Source: JBBQSN01 sp963825505 (GTDB taxonomy: Bacteria > Actinomycetota > Actinomycetes > Actinomycetales > CAWJMD01). Taken from it: a stretch of 64,000 nt of DNA. The position numbers were made by a program, and so were the translations under genes. The stretch is from assembly GCA_963825505.1 (NCBI GenBank), contig CAWGTL010000001.1, forward strand, positions 1 through 64,000, written 5' to 3'. Shown in pieces: positions 8,222 to 18,758 of the stretch (position 1 is its first letter; every line of letters starts with the position of its first letter). Below the pieces are notes generated by a model that saw only the letters and a list, made by a program, of their open reading frames with translations, made no database searches and had not been told where the DNA came from.

Positions 8222-9651
8222 ATGGCGGCGGAGGCGGTGGGCGCGGGGTCGGGGCACCCGGTCCTGGCGCGCGCTCGCGCAGCTGGACGAGATCCTGGGT
8301 ACGGCCCTGGAGGCCTCGACGTGGTCGCTGTCGGCAGCCGAGCTGGGCCAGGCGCTGGTCGCGTCCACGTCGCTGGGCGGCCGGTTGGAGGCGTTCCGCG
8401 GCGGGCTGCTGCGCGAGTCGGTGTCCCGGGAGGTCCCGGACGCCCGTGGGGAGCAGGGTGCGCGGACGGTGAACCTGCTCAAGTCCCGGTGCCGGGTCTC
8501 CGCGCGCCGGGCGTCGGCGGATGTGGAGAACGCGAAGCTGACCTGCCCCGACACCGGGACCCTGCGCGAGCTCGGTGCGGCGCTGGCTGCCGGTGCGGTG
8601 TCGCGCGAGCACCTCGACGTCGCCCGGTCGCACGTTGAAGCGGCTGCCGGGCGGGTGGTGCGGGAGCGGCGGGGCGAGGTCGACCACCTGCTGACCGAGC
8701 ACGCCCGGACGTTCGACCCCGGCGGTGCTGACCACCTGGCCCGGCACCTGCTGTCGGTGATCACCCCGGACAGGGCGGACCGGTACGACCAGAACGCCCT
8801 GGACCGGCGCCACCTCGGTATCGCGACCGACCAGACCGGGATGGTCCTGCTCAGCGGCCAGCTCGACCAGGCCGGCGGGCTGACCGTGGCGACCGTGCTG
8901 GACCACTTCGTGGAGAAGGACCGCGCCGCCGCGACCGACACCGACCAGCGCCGCGGTCACCCGGGCGCCGCTGATCCTGCGGCGGACGTGCGGACCCGGG
9001 GTCAGCGCCGAGCCGACGCCCTGGTCCAGATGGCCCGCGCCGCGGCCGAGCACGACGGCATCGGCTCTGCCGCCCGGGCGGTGCCGCGGGTCGTGGTCGT
9101 CACCACCCCGGCCCAGCTCGCCGGCGCCGAAGGCGCGGGCGCCGCCACGACCACCGACGGCGACCTGGTCGGCCGCGGCTCACTGGCGCGGATCGCCTGC
9201 GACGCCGTCATCGACCGCGTCGTCCTGGACACGGCCGGGCGGGTGCTGGCGATGGACACCATCGGCCGCCTCGCGACCGCCGCGCAGCAGACCGCGCTGG
9301 CCGCCCGTGACGGTGGCTGCGTCTGGCCGGGCTGCACCACCCCGCCCTCGCTCTGCGAGGCCCACCACGTGATCTGGTGGTCCCGCGGCGGCCCCACCAC
9401 CCTCGACAACCTCGCGCTGCTCTGCCACCGCCACCACACCCAGGTCCACGCCCAACCCGAGCACGACCAGGACGCCTGGGTGATGGTGATGCGCGACGGC
9501 ATCCCGTGGTTCCGACCACCCGACCGGCTCGACCCCGACCGCCGGTTGCGGCGCAACACCTTCCACCAGACCGTCCAGGCCACCCGCGCCACCGGCCTGC
9601 GCTGGCGCACGCCCCGGACGCGAGGGCGATCCCGACCCGCCGGTTCCGTGA
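8222..9651 (+). CDS. DUF222 domain protein with C-terminal HNH endonuclease motif
   Basis: DUF222 (13E12-repeat type) proteins with an HNH nuclease tail are multicopy in Nocardioides and mycobacteria; their role is unknown. The body is one open frame: an N-terminal helical DUF222 region (ALAQLDEILGTALEAS onward) to about residue 230, a linker, and an HNH site CEAHHVIWWSRGGPTTLDN then LALLCHRHH about 80 residues from the end. The ends are uncertain. The leaderless-type ATG 8222 is one base out of frame with the body, and the body frame runs on to 9950 through the opposing gene. Removing one base in the GCGC run near 8272 and one C near 9612 gives a protein ending at 9651, exactly abutting the convergent kinase. 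Confidence 0.8.
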
Positions 9652-9652
9652 G

Positions 9653-10191
9653 CTACGAGAGCGCCTCGCGCAGCGCTGCCCAGGTCCGTCCGGATCGCCC
9701 TCGACGCTCCGGACCACCCGGAGGTCGGCTCTGGCAGACCGCACCTCGGCCAGCCCGGCCAGGTACCGCTCGAGCACGTCGTCGCCACCCTCGCGCTCGA
9801 CCACCGCGCGCACCTCGTCGTGCCACGGGTCGGCGCCCTCGCGCCGGTGGAAGCGCGCCACCGGGTCGTCTGCCGCGTCGACGAGCAGCACGTGCACGAA
9901 CGTGGCGCCCACCGTGCGGGCGACGTCCTCGAAGCGCTCGAGCTCGCTGACCCGCGCGACCAGCTGCGGGACGACGACGTCGTCACCGTCGCCCAGGTGC
10001 GCCGCGATGGTGGCCAGGGCCTGCCCGCGGGCGTGGCCAGCGGCCTGTCCGGGGGCGCCGATCATGTCGCGGCGCAAGGCGTCCGGGTCGATCACCACCC
10101 GTCCCTCGGCCTCGGCGGCCCACCGCCTGGCCAGCGTCGACTTCCCGATGCCGGGCGCGCCGTTGAGCAGGACGAGCAGGGGGGCGACCAC
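9653..10191 (-). CDS. AAA/P-loop kinase-like protein
   Basis: The protein has a Walker A GAPGIGKST at about residues 10-18 and an R-D-x-I/M region after VVIDPDALRRDMIG. It has no larger AAA domain, a layout typical of small zeta-toxin/gluconokinase-like phosphotransferases. GTG 10191 lies 2 nt after the stop of the TerD-vWA gene, so the two form an operon. The open frame continues far past a natural end; adding one C near 9690 gives DPDRTWAALREALS and a stop at 9653, one base from the end of the facing DUF222 gene. The substrate cannot be told from sequence. The pairing with TerD-vWA hints at a role in the tellurium-resistance-related stress module. Confidence 0.7.
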
Positions 10192-10193
10192 GC

Positions 10194-11556
10194 TCAGCCC
10201 AGGAGACCCTGCGCCCGGGCGCGCTGCAGCCAGTCCGGGTACTCCGTCATCATCCGCTCGAACAGGGCGTCGTCCGGGATCGGCGCGTTGCCCATCAGCT
10301 CGTCCGGCGTCACGGCGAAGAAGTCGGCGTTGTCGGTGTAGCGGCCCTCGAGGTCGTCCAGCTTCTCCAGGAACGCGAACGACGACGACCTGCCGATGCC
10401 CATGAACTGCCAGAACACCGGCTCGTACGACGCGGCGGTCACCTGCTGCTCGGCACCCACCCGGTCGCCGGGCGCACCGTCGGTGACGAACATCGCGTAC
10501 ACCGGCACGCGGTCGCGGTGCGGCTGGTTCCGCGGACCCGCCGAACCGAAGTAGTGCTGGCGCACGGCGGACATCGCGGCGCCGTACTGCGTCCCGTACT
10601 CGAGCGGGTACTCCCGCAGGACGCGGTCGATGAACTCCCGATACCCCTTCTGCCGCAGTCCCTCCGACATGTGGTGCGCCTTGGCACCGAAGAGGAAGAC
10701 GTCGACCTCGCCGTCGTCGTCGAAGCGCAGGCCGAGCGAGAGCACCCGCTCGGCGAGCCGCTGCACCGCGCCCTTGTCGTAGAGCCGGCGCATCGAGGCG
10801 GAGATGTCGAGCACCAGCGCCACCCGCGCCGTGTGCTCGCCGAGGCCGCGCTTCTCCAGGCTCACGCCCGCGGTCTTCACCAGCGAGAGCAGCTGCGGGT
10901 CCTGCGCGAGGTCCTTCTCCAGCCGCACGAGCCGCTGCTTCTCCAGGCTCATCGGCGCGGAGGGGGCGGCAGGCGCAGGAGCGGCAGGCGCAGCAGGAGC
11001 GGCCGCGGCCGGCTCCTCGTCGACCGAGACGCCCACGTCGCGCGCCATGCCGGCCAGGCCGGTGTCGTAGCCCTGGCCGACCGCGCGCACCTTCCAGTCG
11101 CCGGCCGCGCCGGTACACCTCGACGAACACCATCGCCGTCTCGACCGTCGCGTCGAGCCCGCAGCGCACCGCAGGGGGAGCACCCGGGGCACCGACCTCC
11201 ACCGCGAGCCCGGAGAGCGAGCCGAACGTCCCGCCGCCGTCGAGCGAGGCACCGATGACGACGCGCTCGACGTCCGCCGGGAGGGCCGCGACGTCGACCT
11301 GGGCGCGGTCGACGGTGCGCCCGCCGTCCTGCTGCTTGCCGAGGTGCCGCACCGCGCCGTCGGCACCCTCGGGCTGGTTGTAGAAGACGAAGTCGGCGTC
11401 CGAGCGCACCTTGCCGTCGGCGCCCACCAGGAACGCGGACAGGTCGGCGTCCACGCCCGCGACCGGCACCCAGGTGAGGGTCACGACCACCGGTCCACCG
11501 GCCAGCCCGGCCTGCGCCAGCCCGATGTTGCCGCCCCTGCTGAGCTCGTGCGTCAC
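10194..11556 (-). pseudogene. TerD domain-von Willebrand A domain fusion protein, one frame break
   Basis: The N-terminal 150 residues are a TerD calcium-binding stress domain: LSRGGNIGLAQAG, DLSAFLVGADGKVRSDADFVFYN and an ERVVIGASLDG strand. An alanine/proline linker follows. The C-terminal half is a vWA domain with a MIDAS motif DISAS in VALVLDISASMRRLYDKG and later FVTDGAPGDR. The domains are in different frames; dropping one C near 11105 joins VEVYR to AAGDWKVRAVGQGY, as in intact homologues. TerD-vWA proteins belong to the ter stress/chemical-defence network and are predicted to be metal-dependent scaffolds. The GTG start is preceded by AGGGGGA. It heads an operon with the P-loop kinase. 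Confidence 0.85.
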
Positions 11557-11611
11557 TGCGAGTTCCCCCTGCGCGTGTCGGTGGTGGGTCACGGACCCTC
11601 GTGCCCCGGAC

Positions 11612-11617
11612 CATACT
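11612..11617 (+). promoter_or_regulatory. -10 element of a probable leaderless promoter (agmatinase-type gene)
   Basis: CATACT ends 6 nt before ATG 11624, in the sequence CATACTGCGGTGATG, which closely resembles GATACTGCGGTCGTG before the DUF2891 gene. There is no Shine-Dalgarno. Confidence 0.5.
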
Positions 11618-11623
11618 GCGGTG

Positions 11624-12652
11624 ATGAGCGAGCGGTACGGCGCGATGTTCGGGCCCGACGTCACCTTCCTCGGCGTGCCTCGCTGCACCCTGGACGACCC
11701 CTCGACCTTCGCGGACGCCGACGTCGTGGTGATCGGCGCTCCCTTCGACGGCGGCACCTCGCACCGTCCGGGCACGCGGTTCGGGCCGCAGGCGATCCGC
11801 TCCACCGACTACCTCGGCCACGACGGCTCGCGTCCCAGCCTGGCCCTGCGCGTCGACGCCCTGCGCGACCTGGTGGTGGTCGACGCGGGCGACGTCGAGA
11901 TGCCGCCCGGCCACATCGAGCGCAGCCTCGGGGCGCTGGAGGCGGCCGTCACGAAGGTCGCGCGCTCCGGCGCCGTCCCGGTGGTGCTCGGCGGCGACCA
12001 CTCGATCGCGTTCGCGGACGCCACCGGTGTCGCGAACCACCACGGCCACGGCCGGGTCTCGATGATCCACTTCGACGCGCACGCCGACACCGGCGACCTG
12101 GAGTTCGGCTCGCTGTGGGGGCACGGGCAGCCGATGCGCCGGCTGATCGAGTCCGGTGCGCTGCGCGGAGACCGGTTCCTGCAGATCGGGTTGCGCGGGT
12201 ACTGGCCGGGTCCGGCGGTGCTGGACTGGATGGCGGAGCAGCGGATGCGGTCGTACGAGATGACCGAGGTGGTCGCGCGCGGCCTCGACACCGTGCTCGA
12301 CGAGGCGTCTGTGACCGCCGTCGACGACTGCGACGCGGTGTTCCTGTCGGTCGACATCGACGTCTGCGACCCCGGCCACGCCCCCGGGACGGGGACGCCC
12401 GAGCCGGGCGGCCTGACCGCGCGCCAGCTGCTCGACGCCGTCCGCCGGCTCTGCATGCGGCTGCCGATCGCCGGGGTCGACGTCGTCGAGGTCTCGCCGC
12501 CGTACGACCACGCCGACATCACCGCCTCGCTGGCCAACCGCGTGGTGCTCGAGGCCCTGAGCGGGCTCGCCTGGCAGCGCCGGCACGGCCCCGACGGCGA
12601 GCACGACCCGTCCCGCCCCCTGCTCGAGGGACGCCCGCCCGAGGGGGGCTGA
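11624..12652 (+). CDS. speB: Agmatinase / ureohydrolase family protein (SpeB-like)
   Basis: Ureohydrolases cleave guanidino compounds to an amine and urea using two Mn ions; agmatinase makes putrescine. All six canonical ligands are visible: H126 in GGDHS, D151, H153 and D155 in HFDAHADTGD, and D244 and D246 in SVDIDVCDPGHAPG. The 342-residue length is normal. The family also includes guanidinobutyrase and related enzymes, so the guanidino substrate is not certain. The gene is monocistronic, with its own leaderless-type promoter, and is divergent from the TerD-vWA operon. Confidence 0.88.
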   Translation: MSERYGAMFGPDVTFLGVPRCTLDDPSTFADADVVVIGAPFDGGTSHRPGTRFGPQAIRSTDYLGHDGSRPSLALRVDALRDLVVVDAGDVEMPPGHIERSLGALEAAVTKVARSGAVPVVLGGDHSIAFADATGVANHHGHGRVSMIHFDAHADTGDLEFGSLWGHGQPMRRLIESGALRGDRFLQIGLRGYWPGPAVLDWMAEQRMRSYEMTEVVARGLDTVLDEASVTAVDDCDAVFLSVDIDVCDPGHAPGTGTPEPGGLTARQLLDAVRRLCMRLPIAGVDVVEVSPPYDHADITASLANRVVLEALSGLAWQRRHGPDGEHDPSRPLLEGRPPEGG

Positions 12653-12692
12653 CGGCGGGTCCGGTTGGCCCCTTGGAGCGCACCACGGGAGG

Positions 12693-14453
12693 ATGCTCGG
12701 CGTGGACCTGCAGAAGGAGAGCGCAGCGCCGGCGTCGACCGCGCCGCTGCTCGCTGCGCTCGAGCAGCTCCGCGACCAGGTGCACGGGCTCCCGCTGCCG
12801 CTCGAGACCGCCGGCGCCGGCACCGCACGGGCCGAGCGCACGAGCATGCTCGACCAGCTCGACGACTACCTGCTGCCGAGGCTCCGCCGCATCGACGCGC
12901 CCCTGCTGGCCGTCGTCGGCGGGTCCACCGGGGCCGGCAAGTCCACCCTCGTGAACTCGCTCCTGCGCGAACGCGTCTCCCGCTCCGGCGTGCTGCGCCC
13001 GACCACGCGGTCGCCCGTGCTCGTGCACCACCCGGACGACGCCGAGTGGTTCGGGTCCGACCACGTGCTGCCGAACCTCGCACGCCTCACCGGCGACGAC
13101 CCGGAGCCCACCCGCGAGGACACCGACCGCAAGATCACCAGCGTCCGGCTGGGGGCGTCGGCGTCGTTGCCGCCCGGCCTGGCCCTGCTCGACGCACCCG
13201 ACATCGACTCGGTGGTCGACACCAACCGCGAGCTCGCCACCCAGCTGCTCGCCGCCGGCGACCTGTGGCTGTTCGTCACCACCGCCGCCCGGTACGCCGA
13301 CGCCGTCCCGTGGGACCTGCTCCGCACCGCCGTCGAGCGGGGGACCTCGGTCGCCGTCGTGCTCGACCGCGTCCCGCCGGACGCGATGGCGGAGGTGCGC
13401 ACGCACCTCGCGCAGATGCTGCGCGACAACGGCCTCGGCACCGCACCGCTGTTCACGGTCGCCGAGTCGACCCGGGTCACCGACGACGGCCTGCTGCCCC
13501 CGCAGGAGGTCGAGCAGCTGCGGTCGTGGCTCACCGGTCTGGCCTCGAGCGCGCGCGCCCGGGCGCTCGTGGTCCGTCGCACGCTCGCCGGCGCGCTCAC
13601 CTCGCTCGACAAGCGCGTCCCGGTGCTCGCCGACGGGGCCGACCAGCAGGCCGAGGCCGCCGTCCGGTTGCGCACGGAGGTGCTGTCCGCGTACGGGGAG
13701 GCGGACCGGCGGCTCGAGCAGGGCCTCACCGACGGCTCGCTCCTGCGCGGCGAGGTGCTCGCCCGGTGGCAGGAGTTCGTCGGCACGGGCGAGTTCTTCC
13801 GCGGGCTGGAGTCGGCCGTCGGACGGCTGCGCGACCGCATCGTCTCGGCCGTGACCGGACGCCCCGCACCCGCCGAGCCGCTCGGGGAGGCCCTCCAGAC
13901 GGGGGTGGCCGCCCTCGTGCGGGCGCAGGCCGAGGACGCCGCCGAACGGGCCGCGCGCAGCTGGCGGTCGGACCGGGCCGGGGCGGCCCTGCTGCAGGCG
14001 GCGCGGTCCGACGTCACGCGGCTGCCGGCCGACTTCGACGAGCGGCTGCAGCGTCTCGTCCGCGACTGGCAGGGATTCGTCCTCTCCCTCGTCCGCGAGC
14101 AGGGGGCGTCCAAGCGCAGCCAGGCCCGGGTCCTGTCGTTCGGCGTCAACGCGCTCGGTGTCGTGCTGATGGTGATCGTGTTCGCCAGCACCGCGTTCAT
14201 CCCCACCGGCGCCGAGGTCGGCGTGGGGGCCGGCACGGCGGTGGTGGGTCAGAAGCTGCTCGAGGCGATCTTCGGCGACCAGGCCGTGAGAGCGCTCGCG
14301 GCCCGGGCACGCGACGAGCTGCTCACCCGCGTCGACGCCCTGCTCGAGGTCGAGCGCGAGCGGCTGCTCGGCCTGCTCGCGGACGCCGGCGTCGACCCGC
14401 AGGCAGGGGCCGCGCTGCGGACGGTGGCGGCGCAGGTGAAGGACGCCCGATGA
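12693..14453 (+). CDS. Dynamin-like GTPase with C-terminal membrane segment
   Basis: The 586-residue protein has a G1 loop GGSTGAGKST at 76-85, a switch-type motif LLDAPDIDS in place of DxxG, and VLDRVPPD where NKxD is expected, so the G4 motif is degenerate. A long helical region follows, then a strongly hydrophobic stretch at about 480-529 and a helical tail of some 60 residues. This fits dynamin/YfjP-like GTPases that act on the membrane. The stop overlaps the start of a second GTPase (ATGA). Similar adjacent pairs occur across actinobacteria, and a heteromeric membrane-remodelling or stress role is inferred by analogy with DynA/DynB. The start could also be the GTG at 12702. Confidence 0.8.
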   Translation: MLGVDLQKESAAPASTAPLLAALEQLRDQVHGLPLPLETAGAGTARAERTSMLDQLDDYLLPRLRRIDAPLLAVVGGSTGAGKSTLVNSLLRERVSRSGVLRPTTRSPVLVHHPDDAEWFGSDHVLPNLARLTGDDPEPTREDTDRKITSVRLGASASLPPGLALLDAPDIDSVVDTNRELATQLLAAGDLWLFVTTAARYADAVPWDLLRTAVERGTSVAVVLDRVPPDAMAEVRTHLAQMLRDNGLGTAPLFTVAESTRVTDDGLLPPQEVEQLRSWLTGLASSARARALVVRRTLAGALTSLDKRVPVLADGADQQAEAAVRLRTEVLSAYGEADRRLEQGLTDGSLLRGEVLARWQEFVGTGEFFRGLESAVGRLRDRIVSAVTGRPAPAEPLGEALQTGVAALVRAQAEDAAERAARSWRSDRAGAALLQAARSDVTRLPADFDERLQRLVRDWQGFVLSLVREQGASKRSQARVLSFGVNALGVVLMVIVFASTAFIPTGAEVGVGAGTAVVGQKLLEAIFGDQAVRALAARARDELLTRVDALLEVERERLLGLLADAGVDPQAGAALRTVAAQVKDAR

Positions 14454-16102
14454 CTCCCGGCACCCGGGTCCGGCGGCGCAAGCCCGTCGACCTCGATGCC
14501 CGCACGGGCGCCCTGCGCGAGGCGATCGACCGCGGCGGCGACCGGCTCGACCCCGTCGTCGTGCAGGGCGCGCGCGCCGTCCTGTCGCGTACCGACGAGC
14601 GGCTCGCGCTCGGCGTCGAGTACACGATCGTGGCGCTCGCCGGTGCCACCGGCAGCGGCAAGTCGTCCCTGTTCAACGCGCTGGCGGGCATCGAGGTGGC
14701 GACCGTGGGGGCGAGGCGACCCACGACGTCCAAGCCCACCGCCGTGGTCTGGGGCGAGGGCGGGGACGCCCTGCTGGAGTGGCTCGACGTCCCACGCAGG
14801 CACCGCACCACCCGCGAGTCCGAGCTGGACGGACGCGACCAGAGCGACCTGCGCGGCCTGGTGCTGCTCGACCTGCCCGACCACGACTCCACCCAGGTCT
14901 CCCACCGGCTCGAGGTCGACCGGCTCGTCGACCTGGTCGACCTGCTCGTGTGGGTGGTCGACCCGCAGAAGTACGCCGACGACCTGCTGCACACGCGCTA
15001 CCTGCAGCGGCTCTCGGAGCACCAGGACGTCATGGTGATGGTGCTCAACCAGGTCGACCGGCTGCCGGACGACCAGGTGCACGAGTGCGTCACCGACCTG
15101 CAGCGGCTGCTGCGCGCCGACGGCCTGCCGAAGGTGCCGGTGCTCGCGATGTCGGCCCGCACCGGTGAGGGCGTGGGCGACCTGCGCGACGCCATGGGCG
15201 AGGCGGTCCGGCACCACGAGGTGGTCGCCCAGCGCGTGGTCGCCGACGTGGAGACCGCGGCCGACGCGCTGCGCGCCGGGGTGGGGGAGTCCGAGCGCGA
15301 CCCCGAGAAGGTGCCCGGACGCGAGCTGCTGGTCGACGCGCTGGTGCGGGCGGCCGGCGTGCCCGCCGTGCTCGACGCGGTCGATGCCGACTACCGCCGC
15401 CGCGCGCGTGCCCGCACGGGCTGGCCGTTCTCCCGTTGGGTGGCCCGGTTCAAGCCGGACCCGTTGCGGCGGCTGCGGATCGGCCCGCCGACCTCGAAGC
15501 AGACGCCGCCCGACCCGGAGCTCTCGGCGCTCGGACGCTCGTCGCTACCGGCCCCGACCCAGGCGCAGCGGGCGCAGGTCGAGCTGGCCACCCGCCAGGT
15601 CGCCACGCGCTGCAGCGAGGACCTGCCGCAGCGGTGGGCCGACGCCGTGTCCGACGCCGCCGCGCCGCCCGGGCCCGACCTCGCCGACGCGCTCGACCAG
15701 GCGGTGACGTCGGTCGACCTGTCGCACCGGACGCCGGTCTGGTGGCGGCTGGCCGGGTTCGTCCAGGTGCTGCTGGCGGTCGCCGCCGTCGTGGGGCTGC
15801 TCTGGCTGGTCGCCCTCGGCGTGGTGGGCTGGCTGCGCCTGCCCGAGATCGAGACGCCGATGGTGGGCCCGGTCCCGCTGCCGACGCTGCTGCTGGTCGG
15901 CGGGCTGCTGGTGGGGCTGGTGCTGGCCGCGGTGCTCCTCCCGGTCGCGCGCACCGGCGCCCGTCGGCGTACCCGCCGGGTCGGCAAGGACCTGCGGGAC
16001 GCCGTCAGCCGGGTCGCGGCCACCGAGGTGCTCGAGCCGGTGGGACGCGTGCTCGCCGACCACCGCGCCGTCCGGCTCGCGCTGGGCACCCGCGCAGGCT
16101 GA
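14450..16102 (+). CDS. YfjP/Era-like GTPase with two transmembrane helices
   Basis: This 550-residue protein starts at an ATG overlapping the upstream GTPase stop. All G motifs are present: G1 GATGSGKSSL at 65-74, G2/G3 region LLDLPDHDS, G4 NQVDR and G5 SARTG. A basic, low-complexity region follows. Two hydrophobic helices at about 435-462 and 478-499 flank an acidic loop, and the tail is basic. The intact G4 contrasts with the degenerate partner, suggesting that this subunit is the active GTPase of the pair. It is probably a cytosolic GTPase domain tethered to the membrane. Biological function is not established. Confidence 0.85.
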   Translation: MTPGTRVRRRKPVDLDARTGALREAIDRGGDRLDPVVVQGARAVLSRTDERLALGVEYTIVALAGATGSGKSSLFNALAGIEVATVGARRPTTSKPTAVVWGEGGDALLEWLDVPRRHRTTRESELDGRDQSDLRGLVLLDLPDHDSTQVSHRLEVDRLVDLVDLLVWVVDPQKYADDLLHTRYLQRLSEHQDVMVMVLNQVDRLPDDQVHECVTDLQRLLRADGLPKVPVLAMSARTGEGVGDLRDAMGEAVRHHEVVAQRVVADVETAADALRAGVGESERDPEKVPGRELLVDALVRAAGVPAVLDAVDADYRRRARARTGWPFSRWVARFKPDPLRRLRIGPPTSKQTPPDPELSALGRSSLPAPTQAQRAQVELATRQVATRCSEDLPQRWADAVSDAAAPPGPDLADALDQAVTSVDLSHRTPVWWRLAGFVQVLLAVAAVVGLLWLVALGVVGWLRLPEIETPMVGPVPLPTLLLVGGLLVGLVLAAVLLPVARTGARRRTRRVGKDLRDAVSRVAATEVLEPVGRVLADHRAVRLALGTRAG

Positions 16103-16238
16103 CACCTCCCGCCGTCCACAGGGGCGCTCTGCGGGGCGTGATCCACAGGACGGTGCCGCGGCAGGCGCGACCGTCGGCAGGCGAGGGCACGGTCGGTTCT
16201 GCCCGCACGGTGCGGGCCCTGCTCCCACGGAGGTGCTC

Positions 16239-16784
16239 GTGAACGAGACCCATGTCACCGTCGTCGGCAACCTGGTCGCCGACCCCGTCCTGCGCGTCAC
16301 GCCCGGAGAGCGCGAGGTCGCGGGCTTCCGCCTCGCCAGCACCGTGCGCCGCTACGACGCCGAGCTCGGTCGCTCGGTCGACGTCCGCACGTCGTTCTAC
16401 TCGGTGAGCTGCTGGGGCTACCTCGCCCGCAACGTCGCCGAGTCGCTGCGCAAGGGCGAGCGGGTGGTCGTCACCGGACGGCTCGACGTCCGCGAGTACG
16501 CCGGGGACGACAAGGTGCTGCGCACCAGCGTCGACGTCGTGGCCGACGCGGTGGGGCACGACCTCGCCTACGGCACGAGCCGGTTCACCAAGGTGCGTCG
16601 TGGGGTCGCCGAGGCCGCGTCCCCGGCAGAGGGGGCCGCGGAGGCCGAGCCGGACGGCCCCGACAACGTGCTGGACGAGGAGGAGCCGGTGTTCGGGCCG
16701 GCCGAGTCCGACCCGTTCGTGGAGGCCGACGGGATGCGGATCGGCCGCGACGGCGTGCCCGAGGCGGTGCCGTCGGCGGTCTGA
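16239..16784 (+). CDS. ssb: Single-stranded DNA-binding protein (accessory SSB)
   Basis: The 181-residue protein has an N-terminal OB fold (NETHVTVVGNLVADPVLR, then SFYSVSCWGYLARNVAESL and GERVVVTGRL). The C-terminal tail is long and acidic (PDGPDNVLDEEEPVF). It lacks the DDxPF tip that ordinary SSBs use to recruit partners, and it is not in the rpsF-ssb-rpsR context, so this is likely a second, specialised SSB. The start is the GTG at 16239, five bases after ACGGAGG; another in-frame GTG at 16233 lies within the Shine-Dalgarno. Confidence 0.85.
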   Translation: MNETHVTVVGNLVADPVLRVTPGEREVAGFRLASTVRRYDAELGRSVDVRTSFYSVSCWGYLARNVAESLRKGERVVVTGRLDVREYAGDDKVLRTSVDVVADAVGHDLAYGTSRFTKVRRGVAEAASPAEGAAEAEPDGPDNVLDEEEPVFGPAESDPFVEADGMRIGRDGVPEAVPSAV

Positions 16785-16853
16785 GGCTTCGCGCGGTGCG
16801 CAGGAGGGTGCCGGGCGCGTCCAGCCGATTCGGAGCGCGCCCGGTGCCGCCCC

Positions 16854-16859
16854 TAGTGT
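16854..16859 (+). promoter_or_regulatory. -10 element of a probable leaderless promoter (ettA)
   Basis: TAGTGT ends 6 nt before the ettA ATG, with no Shine-Dalgarno, giving the same spacing as the other leaderless candidates. Confidence 0.55.
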
Positions 16860-16865
16860 GGAGTC

Positions 16866-18534
<1,669 letters not shown>

Positions 18535-18548
<14 letters not shown>

Positions 18549-18745
18549 CCGCCGCGCTCAGCCGTCCGCTGGCACGGCGGCGCAGCATCTGGTCGCCGAC
18601 CCAGGCGGCGTACTGTGCGGGCGTCCAGCCGCGCAGGTCGACCACCGAACTCAGGTTGCTCGGCCGGCGTCGCCTGGCAGGCCCAGCTGGTCTCGTACCC
18701 GCTGTTCCGCGCTGTGGGCGCGGTGGAGTTCGCGGCTGCCCGCAC
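18535..18745 (-). other. Possible small gene of unknown function with one frame disruption
   Basis: Between tesB and ettA the minus strand carries NLSSVVDLRGWTPAQYAAWV followed by GDQMLRRRASGRLSAAV to a stop that overlaps the ettA 3' end by 14 bp. High third-position GC and the aromatic pattern look coding. Upstream, the coding-like frame from GTG 18745 (MRAAANSTAPTARNSGYETS) is one base off; removing a C near 18655 gives about 69 residues. I recognise no family. It could equally be the tail of a degraded gene. Confidence 0.3.
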
Positions 18746-18758
18746 CCGTGCCCGTCGC

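Noticed and set aside
6642..9053. An 803-codon minus-strand frame
   Set aside because: Antisense to paaD, paaE and the DUF222 gene, with an Arg/Gly/His-rich low-complexity translation.
12665..16102. An 1145-codon plus-strand frame across both GTPases
   Set aside because: Only its last 550 codons are real (the second GTPase). The earlier part is an out-of-frame reading of the first GTPase, without recognisable motifs.
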